DNA from: Saccharopolyspora erythraea
Lineage (GTDB): Bacteria; Actinomycetota; Actinomycetes; Mycobacteriales; Pseudonocardiaceae
Length of the DNA stretch: 64,000 nucleotides
NCBI RefSeq assembly: GCF_018141105.1
Contig: NZ_CP054839.1
Span: 1,302,001-1,366,000, forward strand
Direction: 5' to 3'
Position numbers and translations under genes: made by a program. The stretch's first letter is position 1. Each line of letters starts with the position of its first letter. Positions 8,526-16,339 of the stretch are shown here, one piece after another. Below the pieces are notes generated by a model, which searched no databases, was not told the origin of the DNA, and saw only the letters and a program-made list of their open reading frames with translations.

Positions 8526-9437
8526 ATGCCCCTTTCGCTTCCGGTCATCTCGACAGAGGTGCGCCAGGCGCTGGACGCGGGACGTCCGGTGGTGGCGCTG
8601 GAGTCGACGATCGTCACCCACGGCCTGCCCCGCCCGCGCAACCTCGCGGTCGCCCTCGACGCCGAGCGGCAGTTGCGGGACTCCGGGGTGGTGCCGGCGA
8701 CGATCGGGGTGGTCGCCGGGACCCCGACCGTCGGCCTCACCGGGGAGCAGATCGAGGAGCTGGCCGCCGACGAGGCAGCGGTCAAGATCAGCACGCGGGA
8801 CCTGCCGGTCGCGGTCGCCCGGGGCACCAGCGGCGGCACGACGGTCGCCGCGACGGCTTTCCTGGCGCGCAAGGCCGGCATCCGGGTGTTCTCGACCGGC
8901 GGTCTGGGCGGCGTGCACCACGGCGCGGCGACCACCTTCGACGAGTCCGCCGACCTGGTGACGCTGGCATCGACACCGCTGGTGCTGGTCAGCGCGGGTG
9001 CGAAGTCCATCCTGGACCTCGCCGCGACGCTGGAACGGCTGGAGACGCTGAACATCCCGGTGGTCGGCTACCGGACGCGGCGCTTCCCGGGGTTCTACGT
9101 CGCCGACTCCGGACACGACCTGGAGCACTCGGTCGACACCCCGCAGGAGGTCGCGGAGCTGGCCGAGGCGCGCGACGCGCTGGAGCTGCGATCGGCGCTG
9201 CTGGTGGCCAACCCCATCCCTCCCGAGCGACAGCTCGATCCGGAGCTGCACCGGCGGGTGCTGGCCGAGGCGTGGGAGGAGGCGGAGCGGCAGGGCATCA
9301 GCGGGCACGACTCCACGCCGTTCCTGCTCGACCACATCCGGCGGGCCACCGGCGACCGCAGCCTCGAGGTCAACATCGACGTCTACCACAACAACATCGC
9401 GCTGGGGGCGTCGATCGCGCGGGCGATGGCGGGCTGA
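8526..9437 (+). CDS. psuG: Pseudouridine-5'-phosphate glycosidase
   Basis: A 303-residue enzyme that reversibly splits pseudouridine 5'-phosphate into uracil and ribose 5-phosphate. Family signatures are all present: ALESTIVTHGLPRPRN near the N-terminus, GVVAGTPTVGLT, VKISTRDLPVA with the lysine that contacts the sugar, STGGLGGVH, and the C-terminal ANPIPPE and FLLDHI...VNIDVYHNN blocks. The length matches the usual 300-310 residues. ATG 8526 has an ideal CAGGAGG ahead of it. It is the first gene of a three-gene operon with a PfkB kinase and a nucleoside hydrolase, which together form a pseudouridine and nucleoside salvage route. Confidence 0.95.
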   Translation: MPLSLPVISTEVRQALDAGRPVVALESTIVTHGLPRPRNLAVALDAERQLRDSGVVPATIGVVAGTPTVGLTGEQIEELAADEAAVKISTRDLPVAVARGTSGGTTVAATAFLARKAGIRVFSTGGLGGVHHGAATTFDESADLVTLASTPLVLVSAGAKSILDLAATLERLETLNIPVVGYRTRRFPGFYVADSGHDLEHSVDTPQEVAELAEARDALELRSALLVANPIPPERQLDPELHRRVLAEAWEEAERQGISGHDSTPFLLDHIRRATGDRSLEVNIDVYHNNIALGASIARAMAG

Positions 9438-9442
9438 CCACG

Positions 9443-10294
9443 ATGCTCGGAGTGCTGGGCGACCTGGTCGAGGACGTCGTGGTCTGGCTGAACGAGCCGA
9501 TCAGGGAGACCACCGACACCGACGTGGAGCTGTTCCGGACCCGCGGTGGCAGCGCGGCCAACGTGGCGGCGTTCGCCGCGGACCGGTACCCGACCCGGTT
9601 CCTGGGCTGCGTGGGGGCCGACCCGACCGGCGACCGGCTCGTCGCCGAGCTGGCGACCGGCGGCGTCGAGGTGCGCGTGCAGCGGCGGGGCACCACCGGC
9701 ACCGTCGTGGTCCTGATCGACCAGCACGGTGAGCGCACCATGCTCCCGCACCGCGGGGCGAGCGGCCTGCTGACCGAGATCGACCAGTCGTGGGCGGCCG
9801 GCCTGGAGCACCTGCACCTCACCGCGTACTCGTTCACGACCGAGCCGATGCGCTCGGCGGTCGTCGAGTTCGCGCGGCGGCTCCGCGGGCGGGGTGCGAC
9901 GGTGTCGCTCGACGCTTCGTCGACCGGGCTGCTGCGCCGCTACGGCCCGGGCCGCTTCCGCGAACTGGTCGCCGAGCTGCGCCCGCGCTTCCTGCTCGCC
10001 AACCGGGCCGAGGCAGAAGTGCTCGATCTGCCGGAGCGCGCCTGCCGTGACGTGGTGGTAGTGGTGAAGGACGGCGGTCGCCCCACCACCGTGTTCGCAC
10101 CGGACGAGCCAGCGGTCGAGGTGGACGTGCCACCGGTGCCCATGGTCCGCGACCTCACCGGAGCGGGCGACGCTTTCGCGGCGGGATTCCTGACCGCCTG
10201 GCTGCTCGGCGCCGACCCGCGCGCCGCCTGCGTCGAGGGGCACGCCGTCGCGCGCAAGGTGCTCACGACGCCAGGGGCGGGAGGAACCCGATGA
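9443..10294 (+). CDS. PfkB-family carbohydrate kinase, probable pseudouridine kinase
   Basis: A 283-residue ribokinase-fold enzyme. The N-terminal PfkB signature GGSAANVAAFAAD lies near residues 35-48, and the C-terminal signature DLTGAGDAFAAGFL holds the catalytic Asp of the anion-hole motif GAGD. It starts only 5 nt after psuG stops, and its own stop overlaps the ATG of the nucleoside hydrolase (10291-10294). Its position next to psuG is the main reason to propose pseudouridine as substrate; ribose or another nucleoside remains possible from sequence alone. Confidence 0.82.
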   Translation: MLGVLGDLVEDVVVWLNEPIRETTDTDVELFRTRGGSAANVAAFAADRYPTRFLGCVGADPTGDRLVAELATGGVEVRVQRRGTTGTVVVLIDQHGERTMLPHRGASGLLTEIDQSWAAGLEHLHLTAYSFTTEPMRSAVVEFARRLRGRGATVSLDASSTGLLRRYGPGRFRELVAELRPRFLLANRAEAEVLDLPERACRDVVVVVKDGGRPTTVFAPDEPAVEVDVPPVPMVRDLTGAGDAFAAGFLTAWLLGADPRAACVEGHAVARKVLTTPGAGGTR

Positions 10295-11223
10295 CGATCC
10301 CGGTGGTGCTGGACTGCGACCCCGGCCACGACGACGCGATCGCGATCCTGCTGGCGGGCGCCTCGGACGCGCTGGACCTGCGGGCCGTGACCACCGTAGG
10401 TGGCAACCAGTCGCTGGAGAAGATCACGCTCAACGCCTGCCGGGTCCTCACCGTGGCCGGGCTGGCCGAAGTGCCGCTGGCCGCCGGTGCGGCCAAGCCA
10501 CTGACGCGCCCGCTGCGGGTCGCGGCCGACGTCCACGGCGAGTCGGGGCTCGACGGCCCGGAGTGGCCCGAGCCCACCGCGCGGCCGTTGGAACTCGGCG
10601 CGGTGGAGCTGTTGCGCCGCACGATCATCGAGTCGGCCGAGCCGGTGGCGCTCATCGCGACGGGTCCGCTGACCAACGTGGCGACGCTGCTGCTGGCGCA
10701 CCCGGAGGTCGCGGGCCGGATCCGGGAGATCTCGTGGATGGGCGGCAGCGCGGGCCGCGGCAACGTGACCCCGCTGGTGGAGTTCAACGCCTCCACCGAT
10801 CCGGAGGCGGCGCGCATCGTGTTCGGCTCGGGGCTGCCGCTGACGATGTGCGGGCTCGACGTGACGCACCAGGCGCTGGTGACGCCGGCGATCGTCGACC
10901 GGCTGCGGGCGCTCGGCACGGCTGTCGGCGACATGTCGGTGGAGCTGATGCGGTTCTTCGCGGCCACCTACCGCGAGCTGTTCGGGTTCGAGGGGCCGCC
11001 GCTGCACGATCCGGTCGCCGTCGCGCGGGTGGTCGACCCGACGCTGGTGCGCGCCCAGCGGGTCAACGTCGAGATCGAGACCCGGGGCGACTGGACGGCC
11101 GGTGCCACCGTGGTCGACCTCGCCGGGCGCACCGGGCGGGAGGCCAACGCCGACGTCGCGCTGGAACTCGACGTCGAGCGGTTCTGGGACCTGGTCGTGG
11201 GGGCGATCGCGGTCTACGGGTGA
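10291..11223 (+). CDS. Nucleoside hydrolase (inosine-uridine preferring type)
   Basis: A 310-residue enzyme that hydrolyses the N-glycosidic bond of ribonucleosides. It opens with the calcium-binding signature PVVLDCDPGHDDAIAILL (Asp8, Asp10, Asp14, Asp15). Other family features are TVGGNQ, the Asn of the ATGPLTNVATLL block, the FNASTDPEAARIVF segment and the terminal calcium-ligand Asp (MCGLDVTHQ). The length is typical. It shares ATGA with the upstream kinase. Within this operon it would release bases and ribose from nucleosides, complementing PsuG. An IclR-type gene begins about 70 nt downstream. Confidence 0.94.
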   Translation: MTIPVVLDCDPGHDDAIAILLAGASDALDLRAVTTVGGNQSLEKITLNACRVLTVAGLAEVPLAAGAAKPLTRPLRVAADVHGESGLDGPEWPEPTARPLELGAVELLRRTIIESAEPVALIATGPLTNVATLLLAHPEVAGRIREISWMGGSAGRGNVTPLVEFNASTDPEAARIVFGSGLPLTMCGLDVTHQALVTPAIVDRLRALGTAVGDMSVELMRFFAATYRELFGFEGPPLHDPVAVARVVDPTLVRAQRVNVEIETRGDWTAGATVVDLAGRTGREANADVALELDVERFWDLVVGAIAVYG

Positions 11224-11294
11224 GATCCGGGCGTGCACTGTACGGTTCGAAACCAGCGGGTGTTCGTGCCCGGGACAGGAGGCAGGACAGCGTG

Positions 11295-12080
11295 ATGGCG
11301 GAGTCGACCTCCCCCGAACAGGCGGGCACGGGACAGACCGTGGTGAAGTCGGCCGACCGCGCGCTGGGGATCCTGGAGCTGCTGTCTAGGGGCAGGCACC
11401 GGCTCAGCGACATCGCCGAGAACCTGCACCTGCCGCTCTCCAGCGTCCACGGCCTGCTCGGCACCCTGGTCCTGCGCGGTTTCGCCGAGTTCGACCCGAC
11501 CACCCGGACCTACGGGCTGGGACTCAAGGCGTGGACGGTCGGCCAGGGCTACACCGGGCACCGCGACATCGTGGGCATCGCCCTGCCGCTGATGGAGCGG
11601 CTGGCCCAGGAGACCGGCGAGACCATCCAGCTCTCCCGCCTGGACGGGACCGAGAACGTCTACATCGCCATCGCCGAGTCGCCGCAGCCGATGAAGCTGG
11701 TTTCGGCGGTGGGGATGCGGTTGCCCGCGCACGCCGTGGGGCTCGGCAAGGCGCTGCTGTCGGGTCTGACCGAGGACGACCTGCGGCGCCGCTACGCGGG
11801 GCTGGAGCTGCAGCGGTTCACCGCGCACACCGTCCGGGAGCTGCCGGAGCTGCTGGCCGAGATCGAGCGGAGCAGGCAGCGCGGCTACGCCGTCGACGAC
11901 GAGGAGTACATCATCGGCTGCCGCTGCGTGGCGATGCCGGTCCGCGACCACTCGGGCGACGTCGTCGCGGCGATGTCGGTGTCGGCTCCCACCCCGCGCT
12001 GCGGCCCGGACTGGGCGGAGAAGACCCGCGCCCCGCTGTCGGCCGTCGTCGACAGCGTCGAGCAGCAGCTCCGCCGGTAG
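11295..12080 (+). CDS. IclR-family transcriptional regulator
   Basis: A 261-residue protein. A winged helix-turn-helix sits at about residues 15-75 (KSADRALGILELL, RLSDIAENLHLPLSSVHGLLGTL, YGLGLKAW). The IclR effector domain covers about 85-255, with the signature LPAHAVGLGKALLSGL and the ligand-site Cys/Arg stretch YIIGCRCVAMPV. ATG 11295 and GTG 11292 are both possible after AGGAGG. It follows the nucleoside salvage operon by 71 nt and precedes an FAH-family hydrolase by about 190 nt, so it may control either. IclR proteins usually sense small carboxylic acids or sugars, which fits the downstream hydrolase better. Confidence 0.9.
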   Translation: MAESTSPEQAGTGQTVVKSADRALGILELLSRGRHRLSDIAENLHLPLSSVHGLLGTLVLRGFAEFDPTTRTYGLGLKAWTVGQGYTGHRDIVGIALPLMERLAQETGETIQLSRLDGTENVYIAIAESPQPMKLVSAVGMRLPAHAVGLGKALLSGLTEDDLRRRYAGLELQRFTAHTVRELPELLAEIERSRQRGYAVDDEEYIIGCRCVAMPVRDHSGDVVAAMSVSAPTPRCGPDWAEKTRAPLSAVVDSVEQQLRR

Positions 12081-12274
12081 AACGGCTGGGTACAGCCTCC
12101 GCTGGGCCTGGTCCGAGTCCCGTAGTCCGGTCGGCTCTTGCCAGCGCGGGGCCCCTCCGGGGAAGGTCTTGGGATGCCGCCGGGCAGTCCTGGTCTCGGG
12201 GGTGCCGCTGGGCACTCCCTCCCGGCCGTGCCAGGACCGGCCGTGCGGCGCCCATCGCGAGACGAAGGAGAAGG

Positions 12275-13138
12275 ATGAGGTTTCTGAGGTTGGGCCCGTC
12301 CGGGTCGGAGCGACCCCACGTGGCCGACGAACAGGGCCGGCTGTTCGACCTGGGCCAGATCACCACCGACATCGACGCCGCCTTCCTCGGCGGAGACGGC
12401 TTCGAGCGGACGCGGGCGGCGCTGGCCGAAGGCGCGCTGCCCGAGGTCCACGACCCCGCCGACGGCAGCGGCCTGCGGGTCGGCGCCCCGATCGCGCGTC
12501 CCGGCGCGGTCCTGTGCATCGGCCAGAACTACGCCGCGCACGCCGCGGAGTCCGGATCGCCGCCGCCGCAGGTGCCGATCCTGTTCCTCAAGCACCCGAA
12601 CACCGTCGTCGGTCCCTACGACGAGGTGCTGATCCCGCGCGGTAGCACGCGCACGGACTGGGAGGTCGAGCTCGGTGTGGTGATCGGCCGCCGGGCCCGC
12701 TACCTCGCCAGCGCGGAGGAGGCGCTGCCCACCATCGCCGGGTTCGTGCTGTCCAACGACGTCTCGGAACGCGAGTACCAGATCGAGCAGTCCGGCGGGC
12801 AGTGGTCGAAGGGCAAGTGCCACGAGACGTTCAACCCCGTCGGGCCGTGGCTGGTGCCCGCGGCCGATCTCGGCGACCCGCAGGCGCTGGGCCTGCGGAC
12901 GTGGGTCAACGGGGAGGTCCGGCAGGACTCCAGCACAGCGGACATGATCTTCGGCGTCGCCGAGATCATCCGCCACCTGTCGCAGTACCTGACGCTGGAA
13001 CCCGGCGACCTGGTCAACACCGGCACCCCGGAGGGCGTGGCGATGTCCGGGCGGTTCCCGTACCTGGCGCCCGGTGACGTGATGGAGCTGGAGATCGACG
13101 GGCTGGGCAGGCAGCGCCAGCAGCTCAAGTCCGCCTGA
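12275..13138 (+). CDS. Fumarylacetoacetate hydrolase (FAH) family protein
   Basis: A 287-residue member of the FAH superfamily, which cleaves C-C bonds or hydrates beta-diketo acids. The metal site is visible as Glu/Glu/Asp in TDWEVELGVVIGR and FVLSNDVSEREYQ. The substrate-loop region KGKCHETFNPVGPW and the C-terminal LEPGDLVNTGTPEGV are characteristic. A short N-terminal domain (MRFLRLGPSGSERPHV...) resembles the 2,4-diketo-3-deoxyfuconate / ureidoglycolate-lyase-like subgroup. ATG 12275 follows AAGGAGAAGG. Regulation by the adjacent IclR protein is likely. The exact substrate is not resolved, though a sugar-acid or aromatic catabolic acid is plausible. Confidence 0.9.
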   Translation: MRFLRLGPSGSERPHVADEQGRLFDLGQITTDIDAAFLGGDGFERTRAALAEGALPEVHDPADGSGLRVGAPIARPGAVLCIGQNYAAHAAESGSPPPQVPILFLKHPNTVVGPYDEVLIPRGSTRTDWEVELGVVIGRRARYLASAEEALPTIAGFVLSNDVSEREYQIEQSGGQWSKGKCHETFNPVGPWLVPAADLGDPQALGLRTWVNGEVRQDSSTADMIFGVAEIIRHLSQYLTLEPGDLVNTGTPEGVAMSGRFPYLAPGDVMELEIDGLGRQRQQLKSA

Positions 13139-13148
13139 CCGCACGGTT

Positions 13149-13184
13149 GCGGGCCCGTCGCCGCGCGAGTGGCGCCGGGCCCGC
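13149..13184 (+). terminator. Hairpin after the FAH gene
   Basis: GCGGGCCCG (13149-13157) is perfectly inverted at 13176-13184, 10 nt beyond the stop codon. It probably separates the FAH gene from the SDR gene that starts at 13249. Confidence 0.5.
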
Positions 13185-13248
13185 TCTGGCGCGCCGCCGC
13201 GGAAATCCGGATGGTGGAAGCATCGGAACCGGCGCCGGAGGAGACATC

Positions 13249-14079
13249 GTGATCATCGAGAGCGGGCACGTCGCGGTCGTCACGGGAGCCGCGCGGGGGC
13301 TCGGCCGCGCGCTCGCGGCCCAGCTCGTCGACAAGGCGGTGTCGGTGGTGCTCGCCGACATCGACGCCGACGCTCTGCGAACGACCGCGGAGGAGCTTGC
13401 ATCCGGTGGCGGGAAGGTGCTCGCGGTGCCGACCGACGTGCGCGAGCAGAGCGCGCTCGACGTGCTCGCCGAGCGGACCACCGACCACTTCGGACGGATC
13501 GACCTGGTCGTCAACAACGCCGGAATCGCCGGCGGCTCGCAGCCGATCTGGGCCACCGGTGCCCGGGAGTGGCGGGAGGTCGTCGACGTCAACCTCTTCG
13601 GCGTGGTGCACGGGATCCGGGCGTTCGTGCCGAAGCTGATCGAGGCGGGACGCGGTCACGTCGTCAACATCGCTTCCCTGGCCGGGATCGCGGTGCCCTC
13701 GTTCGGCAGCGCCTACGGCGCGAGCAAGCACGCGATCGTGGCGATTTCGGAGAGCCTGCGGGAAGAACTCGACACCGTGGCGACAGCCGAGATCGGCGTC
13801 ACGGTGGCCTGCCCCGGGGTGATGCGGACCCCGATGGCCGCCGCCCTGTTCGACGAGCGGACGGTCGAGGACGTCGACCTGCCGCCGCACCTCACCGCGG
13901 AGCAGGCGAAGGAGATGCGGGCCGCGGCGATGGCCAACGCGGTCGAGCCGGAGCAGGCGGCGAGGCGGATCCTCGACGCGGTGGAGCAGAACCACCTGCA
14001 CACCCTGCCGAACGGCGATTTCATGAGCATGGCCCGCACGCGCACGGAGGCGATCATGTCCGTGATCCCCGCGCGGTGA
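13249..14079 (+). CDS. Short-chain dehydrogenase/reductase (classical SDR)
   Basis: A 276-residue NAD(P)-dependent oxidoreductase. The cofactor motif is VVTGAARGLGRALA, the Rossmann-stabilising NNAG motif is present (VVNNAGIAG), and the catalytic Ser-Tyr-Lys is found in NIASLAG...YGASKHA. The C-terminal part (ATAEIGVTVACPGVMRTPM) matches SDRs that act on hydrophobic alcohols or ketones. I take the GTG at 13249, which sits after GGAGGAG; the frame is open further upstream but reads as Arg-rich non-coding sequence containing the upstream terminator. The substrate cannot be told. It is a single-gene unit with a strong convergent terminator after it. Confidence 0.9.
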   Translation: MIIESGHVAVVTGAARGLGRALAAQLVDKAVSVVLADIDADALRTTAEELASGGGKVLAVPTDVREQSALDVLAERTTDHFGRIDLVVNNAGIAGGSQPIWATGAREWREVVDVNLFGVVHGIRAFVPKLIEAGRGHVVNIASLAGIAVPSFGSAYGASKHAIVAISESLREELDTVATAEIGVTVACPGVMRTPMAAALFDERTVEDVDLPPHLTAEQAKEMRAAAMANAVEPEQAARRILDAVEQNHLHTLPNGDFMSMARTRTEAIMSVIPAR

Positions 14080-14080
14080 G

Positions 14081-14119
14081 GGCCGGTGCCCGCCGGACTC
14101 CCGGCGGCGGGCACCGGCC
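14081..14119. terminator. Bidirectional terminator between convergent genes
   Basis: GGCCGGTGCCCG (14081-14092) is perfectly inverted at 14108-14119, with further pairing inside the loop. It begins 2 nt after the SDR stop and lies before the stop of the convergent membrane-protein gene (14164). Confidence 0.7.
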
Positions 14120-14163
14120 GCGCTCGGGGTCCGATGTGGCCGGACCCGTCGCTGGTCGTGCGG

Positions 14164-14736
14164 TCAGCGAGCGAGCTTCATCGCCTTGGCGTAGCGGGTG
14201 ACCGGCGGCAGCCAGCAGAAGACGATCGCCAGCACGTTGAACAGCCAGGTCGCCATGAGCACGGCCGCGATCGAGTTCGGCGGCATGGCCGCACCGATGA
14301 AGATCAGGTGGAAGGCCGCGCCACCCAGCGCCGACAGCGTGATCAGCACCCGCGCCCAGGTGTGGCGGGCCAGGAACGTCCACACCAGCAGCACCGCGGC
14401 GCCCACGATCTCGGTGATGGAGAAGAAGTACAGCGAGGCCTCGTAGGCGCTGACGTAGTACTCCCACTCGCCCATGCTCTTGAGCAGTTCCACCGCGCCG
14501 TTGGCGACTTCCTCGCTGTTGGTGAGCTGGGCGATCTCCGGTGCGTACTCGTCGACGTTCTCGACGAGCTGGGCCTCGGCCATCGGCCGGCCGCCGACGA
14601 AGGCGATGATCGCGGCGACGGCGGGCAGCACCGCCGACAGCCCGGCGAAGATCTTCAGCAGCAGCAGGGCAAGCGGTCGCGCGGGGGGCTGGACGGGCGC
14701 ACCGGAGTAGCCGGGAGCGGTCTGTGCGTAGGTCAT
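14164..14736 (-). CDS. Putative four-helix membrane protein, unknown function
   Basis: A 190-residue protein with a short Pro/Ala/Gln-rich head. It has one membrane segment at about residues 24-48, then an acidic extracytoplasmic loop (about 50-95, EAQLVENVDEYAPEIAQLTNSEEV). Three more membrane segments lie at about 98-118, 122-145 and 150-175, with a short basic tail. The layout (four helices, long first loop) is similar to DoxX-like or DUF4383-like proteins, but I cannot assign it. ATG 14736 is preceded by AAGGAG at good spacing; the frame is open further upstream without protein character. It stands alone. Confidence 0.7.
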   Translation of the reverse strand: MTYAQTAPGYSGAPVQPPARPLALLLLKIFAGLSAVLPAVAAIIAFVGGRPMAEAQLVENVDEYAPEIAQLTNSEEVANGAVELLKSMGEWEYYVSAYEASLYFFSITEIVGAAVLLVWTFLARHTWARVLITLSALGGAAFHLIFIGAAMPPNSIAAVLMATWLFNVLAIVFCWLPPVTRYAKAMKLAR

Positions 14737-15140
14737 TTCGGTACTTCTCCTTGAGGGGGTGGGTACAACAGCGCCGGCCCGCGTGCCGGACGGCAGCAGG
14801 CAGCATCGATCACCGGGAAAGTGATCGCTGGAGCCCACGACGGTTCGCGCCACTGCGCACTGGCGCGCGGCGATGCGGTTTCGCGTGCTCCTCGGCAAAG
14901 GAACGTCGCGGCGGCCGTCCGCGACAACACTCCAGACGCGGGACGGCCTTGCCTGGACCCGTGATCGGCGCGACCGTTATCGTTTCGACATCAACCGCTC
15001 TCGGGCAGCGCAGATCATTGCATTGTCCCGCAACGCTTTCCAGGGCTTCGGGAAACAATTCCCCAGATAATTTGATCTGACGTGGGGATCAGTCCGGGGG
15101 TCTACACTCCGAGTCCGCTGGACCCGAAAGCGAGAAGACC
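14737..15140. other. Divergent intergenic region with two palindromes
   Basis: No gene is seen. The region holds promoters for the minus-strand membrane protein and the LysR-like gene. CGATCAC/GTGATCG (14807-14827, 7-nt loop) lies about 70 nt upstream of the membrane-protein start. TGATC-N9-GATCA (15073-15091) lies 50 nt before the regulator gene. A lower-GC zone at about 14960-15075 contains likely promoter elements. Confidence 0.45.
15073..15091. promoter_or_regulatory. Candidate LysR-type operator (TGATC-N9-GATCA)
   Basis: An inverted repeat TGATC...GATCA with a 9-nt spacer fits the dyad-symmetric shape of LysR-type binding boxes. It lies 50 nt upstream of the LysR-like gene, where autoregulatory sites usually sit. 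There is no direct proof of binding. Confidence 0.4.
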
Positions 15141-16202
15141 ATGCCGTTATCCGGACCCCTCAGGCTGCCGTCAGGGGACGGCAGGAGCAGGCTGCTGCAG
15201 ATCTCCGCCCCGCTGCTGGACACCACAATGGACCAGTTGCGGACGTTGCTCGTGGTGTACGAGGAGGGCACCGCGCTGGCCGCGGCACGCGCACTGGGCA
15301 GGGAGCAGTCCAGCGTGCAGAAGCAGCTCGACACGCTCAACCGCAACTTCCGCAGGCTGTGCGGTGAGGCGCTGGTGATCAAGCAGGGGCGCGGCAAGAA
15401 GGTTCTGTTCACCGGGAGCGGGCTGGCCTTCGTCGAGACAGCGCGCAGGACGCTGGGTGACTGGCTCGACGGAATAGACGAATCCCGCCGCCTTCTCGGC
15501 GAGACGCTCACTGTCGGTACCACTCGTTTCACGCTCGGTTTCCTCGCCAATGCCGCCGAGCACATCGGTGCCGAATTCCAGGAACGCGGAATTGAGCTGA
15601 AGATCGTGCACCTGCGGACCCGAGACCTGCTGACCGCATTGCGGGACAAGCAGGTCGACCTGGTCTGCGGAAGCGCGCTGGCCCGCTCCGGCGACGACGA
15701 GGGCCTGGCGCCCTACGACGTCATGGAGTGGCGCCGAAGTGGGCTGTCGCTGGTGACCAACCTGCCGGAGAGCCCGTTGCTGGGCGCGTCGGTCGGGGCG
15801 AGCGAGCTGCCGACGCTGCCGCTGGTGATCCCGGCCAGCGGACTGATCTCGGGATTCCTCGGCGGCTGGTTCGGCGCCGAGTACCGCGGCAGGCTCGACA
15901 TCGCGGCCGAGATCGACGACGTCCGCTACGGGTTCGAGCTGCTGCGCTCGGACCTGCTGCAGGCGTGCATGCTCGTCACCCAGGGCATCGGCGAGGCCGC
16001 CGACGACGGCAGGATGCCGGAGGGCCAGGGGCTGCGCACCGTGGAGCTGGTCAACGACCTGGAGCCGAAGCTCGAGGTCCTGGTGGGCGCGTTCACCCGC
16101 CGCGGCGAGCGCCCGGGTTACGACGACGACCACCCGCTGAACCTGCTGTGGAACGCGCTGTCGCTGGAGAACGACCGCTGGAAGGCCATGGAGCCGTCGT
16201 GA
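15141..16202 (+). CDS. LysR-type transcriptional regulator (atypical)
   Basis: A 353-residue regulator. An unusually long head (about 28 residues) precedes the helix-turn-helix MDQLRTLLVVYEEGTALAAARALGREQSSVQKQLDTLNRNF, followed by the typical linker LVIKQGRGKKVLFTGSGLAF. The rest has the two-lobed periplasmic-binding-protein fold of LysR effector domains (about 105-345). Family variants of this shape, with SVQKQL in the recognition helix, are found in Streptomyces and relatives. An internal ATG (Met at MDQLRT) could be the true start. It precedes the penicillin-acylase-family gene by 137 nt in the same direction and may regulate it. Confidence 0.82.
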   Translation: MPLSGPLRLPSGDGRSRLLQISAPLLDTTMDQLRTLLVVYEEGTALAAARALGREQSSVQKQLDTLNRNFRRLCGEALVIKQGRGKKVLFTGSGLAFVETARRTLGDWLDGIDESRRLLGETLTVGTTRFTLGFLANAAEHIGAEFQERGIELKIVHLRTRDLLTALRDKQVDLVCGSALARSGDDEGLAPYDVMEWRRSGLSLVTNLPESPLLGASVGASELPTLPLVIPASGLISGFLGGWFGAEYRGRLDIAAEIDDVRYGFELLRSDLLQACMLVTQGIGEAADDGRMPEGQGLRTVELVNDLEPKLEVLVGAFTRRGERPGYDDDHPLNLLWNALSLENDRWKAMEPS

Positions 16203-16339
16203 CGTACCGGTCGCGTCGCCGAGGTCCACGGCCTCCCGGCGCAGGCGTGCGACTTTCGGAGTAACCCGAACGTGAATGCATTTCGTTTTTAACCGTCGTT
16301 CATTAACGTGCGCCAGGTCACCAACGAGAGGACCTGCGC

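Noticed and set aside
12081-12274. Possible small gene or riboswitch between iclR and the FAH gene
   Set aside because: No conserved aptamer-like structure or coding frame could be recognised; it is treated as an ordinary promoter region.
12700-14001. 433-codon antisense frame over the FAH and SDR genes
   Set aside because: Shadow of two well-supported genes with His/Arg/Gly-rich meaningless sequence.
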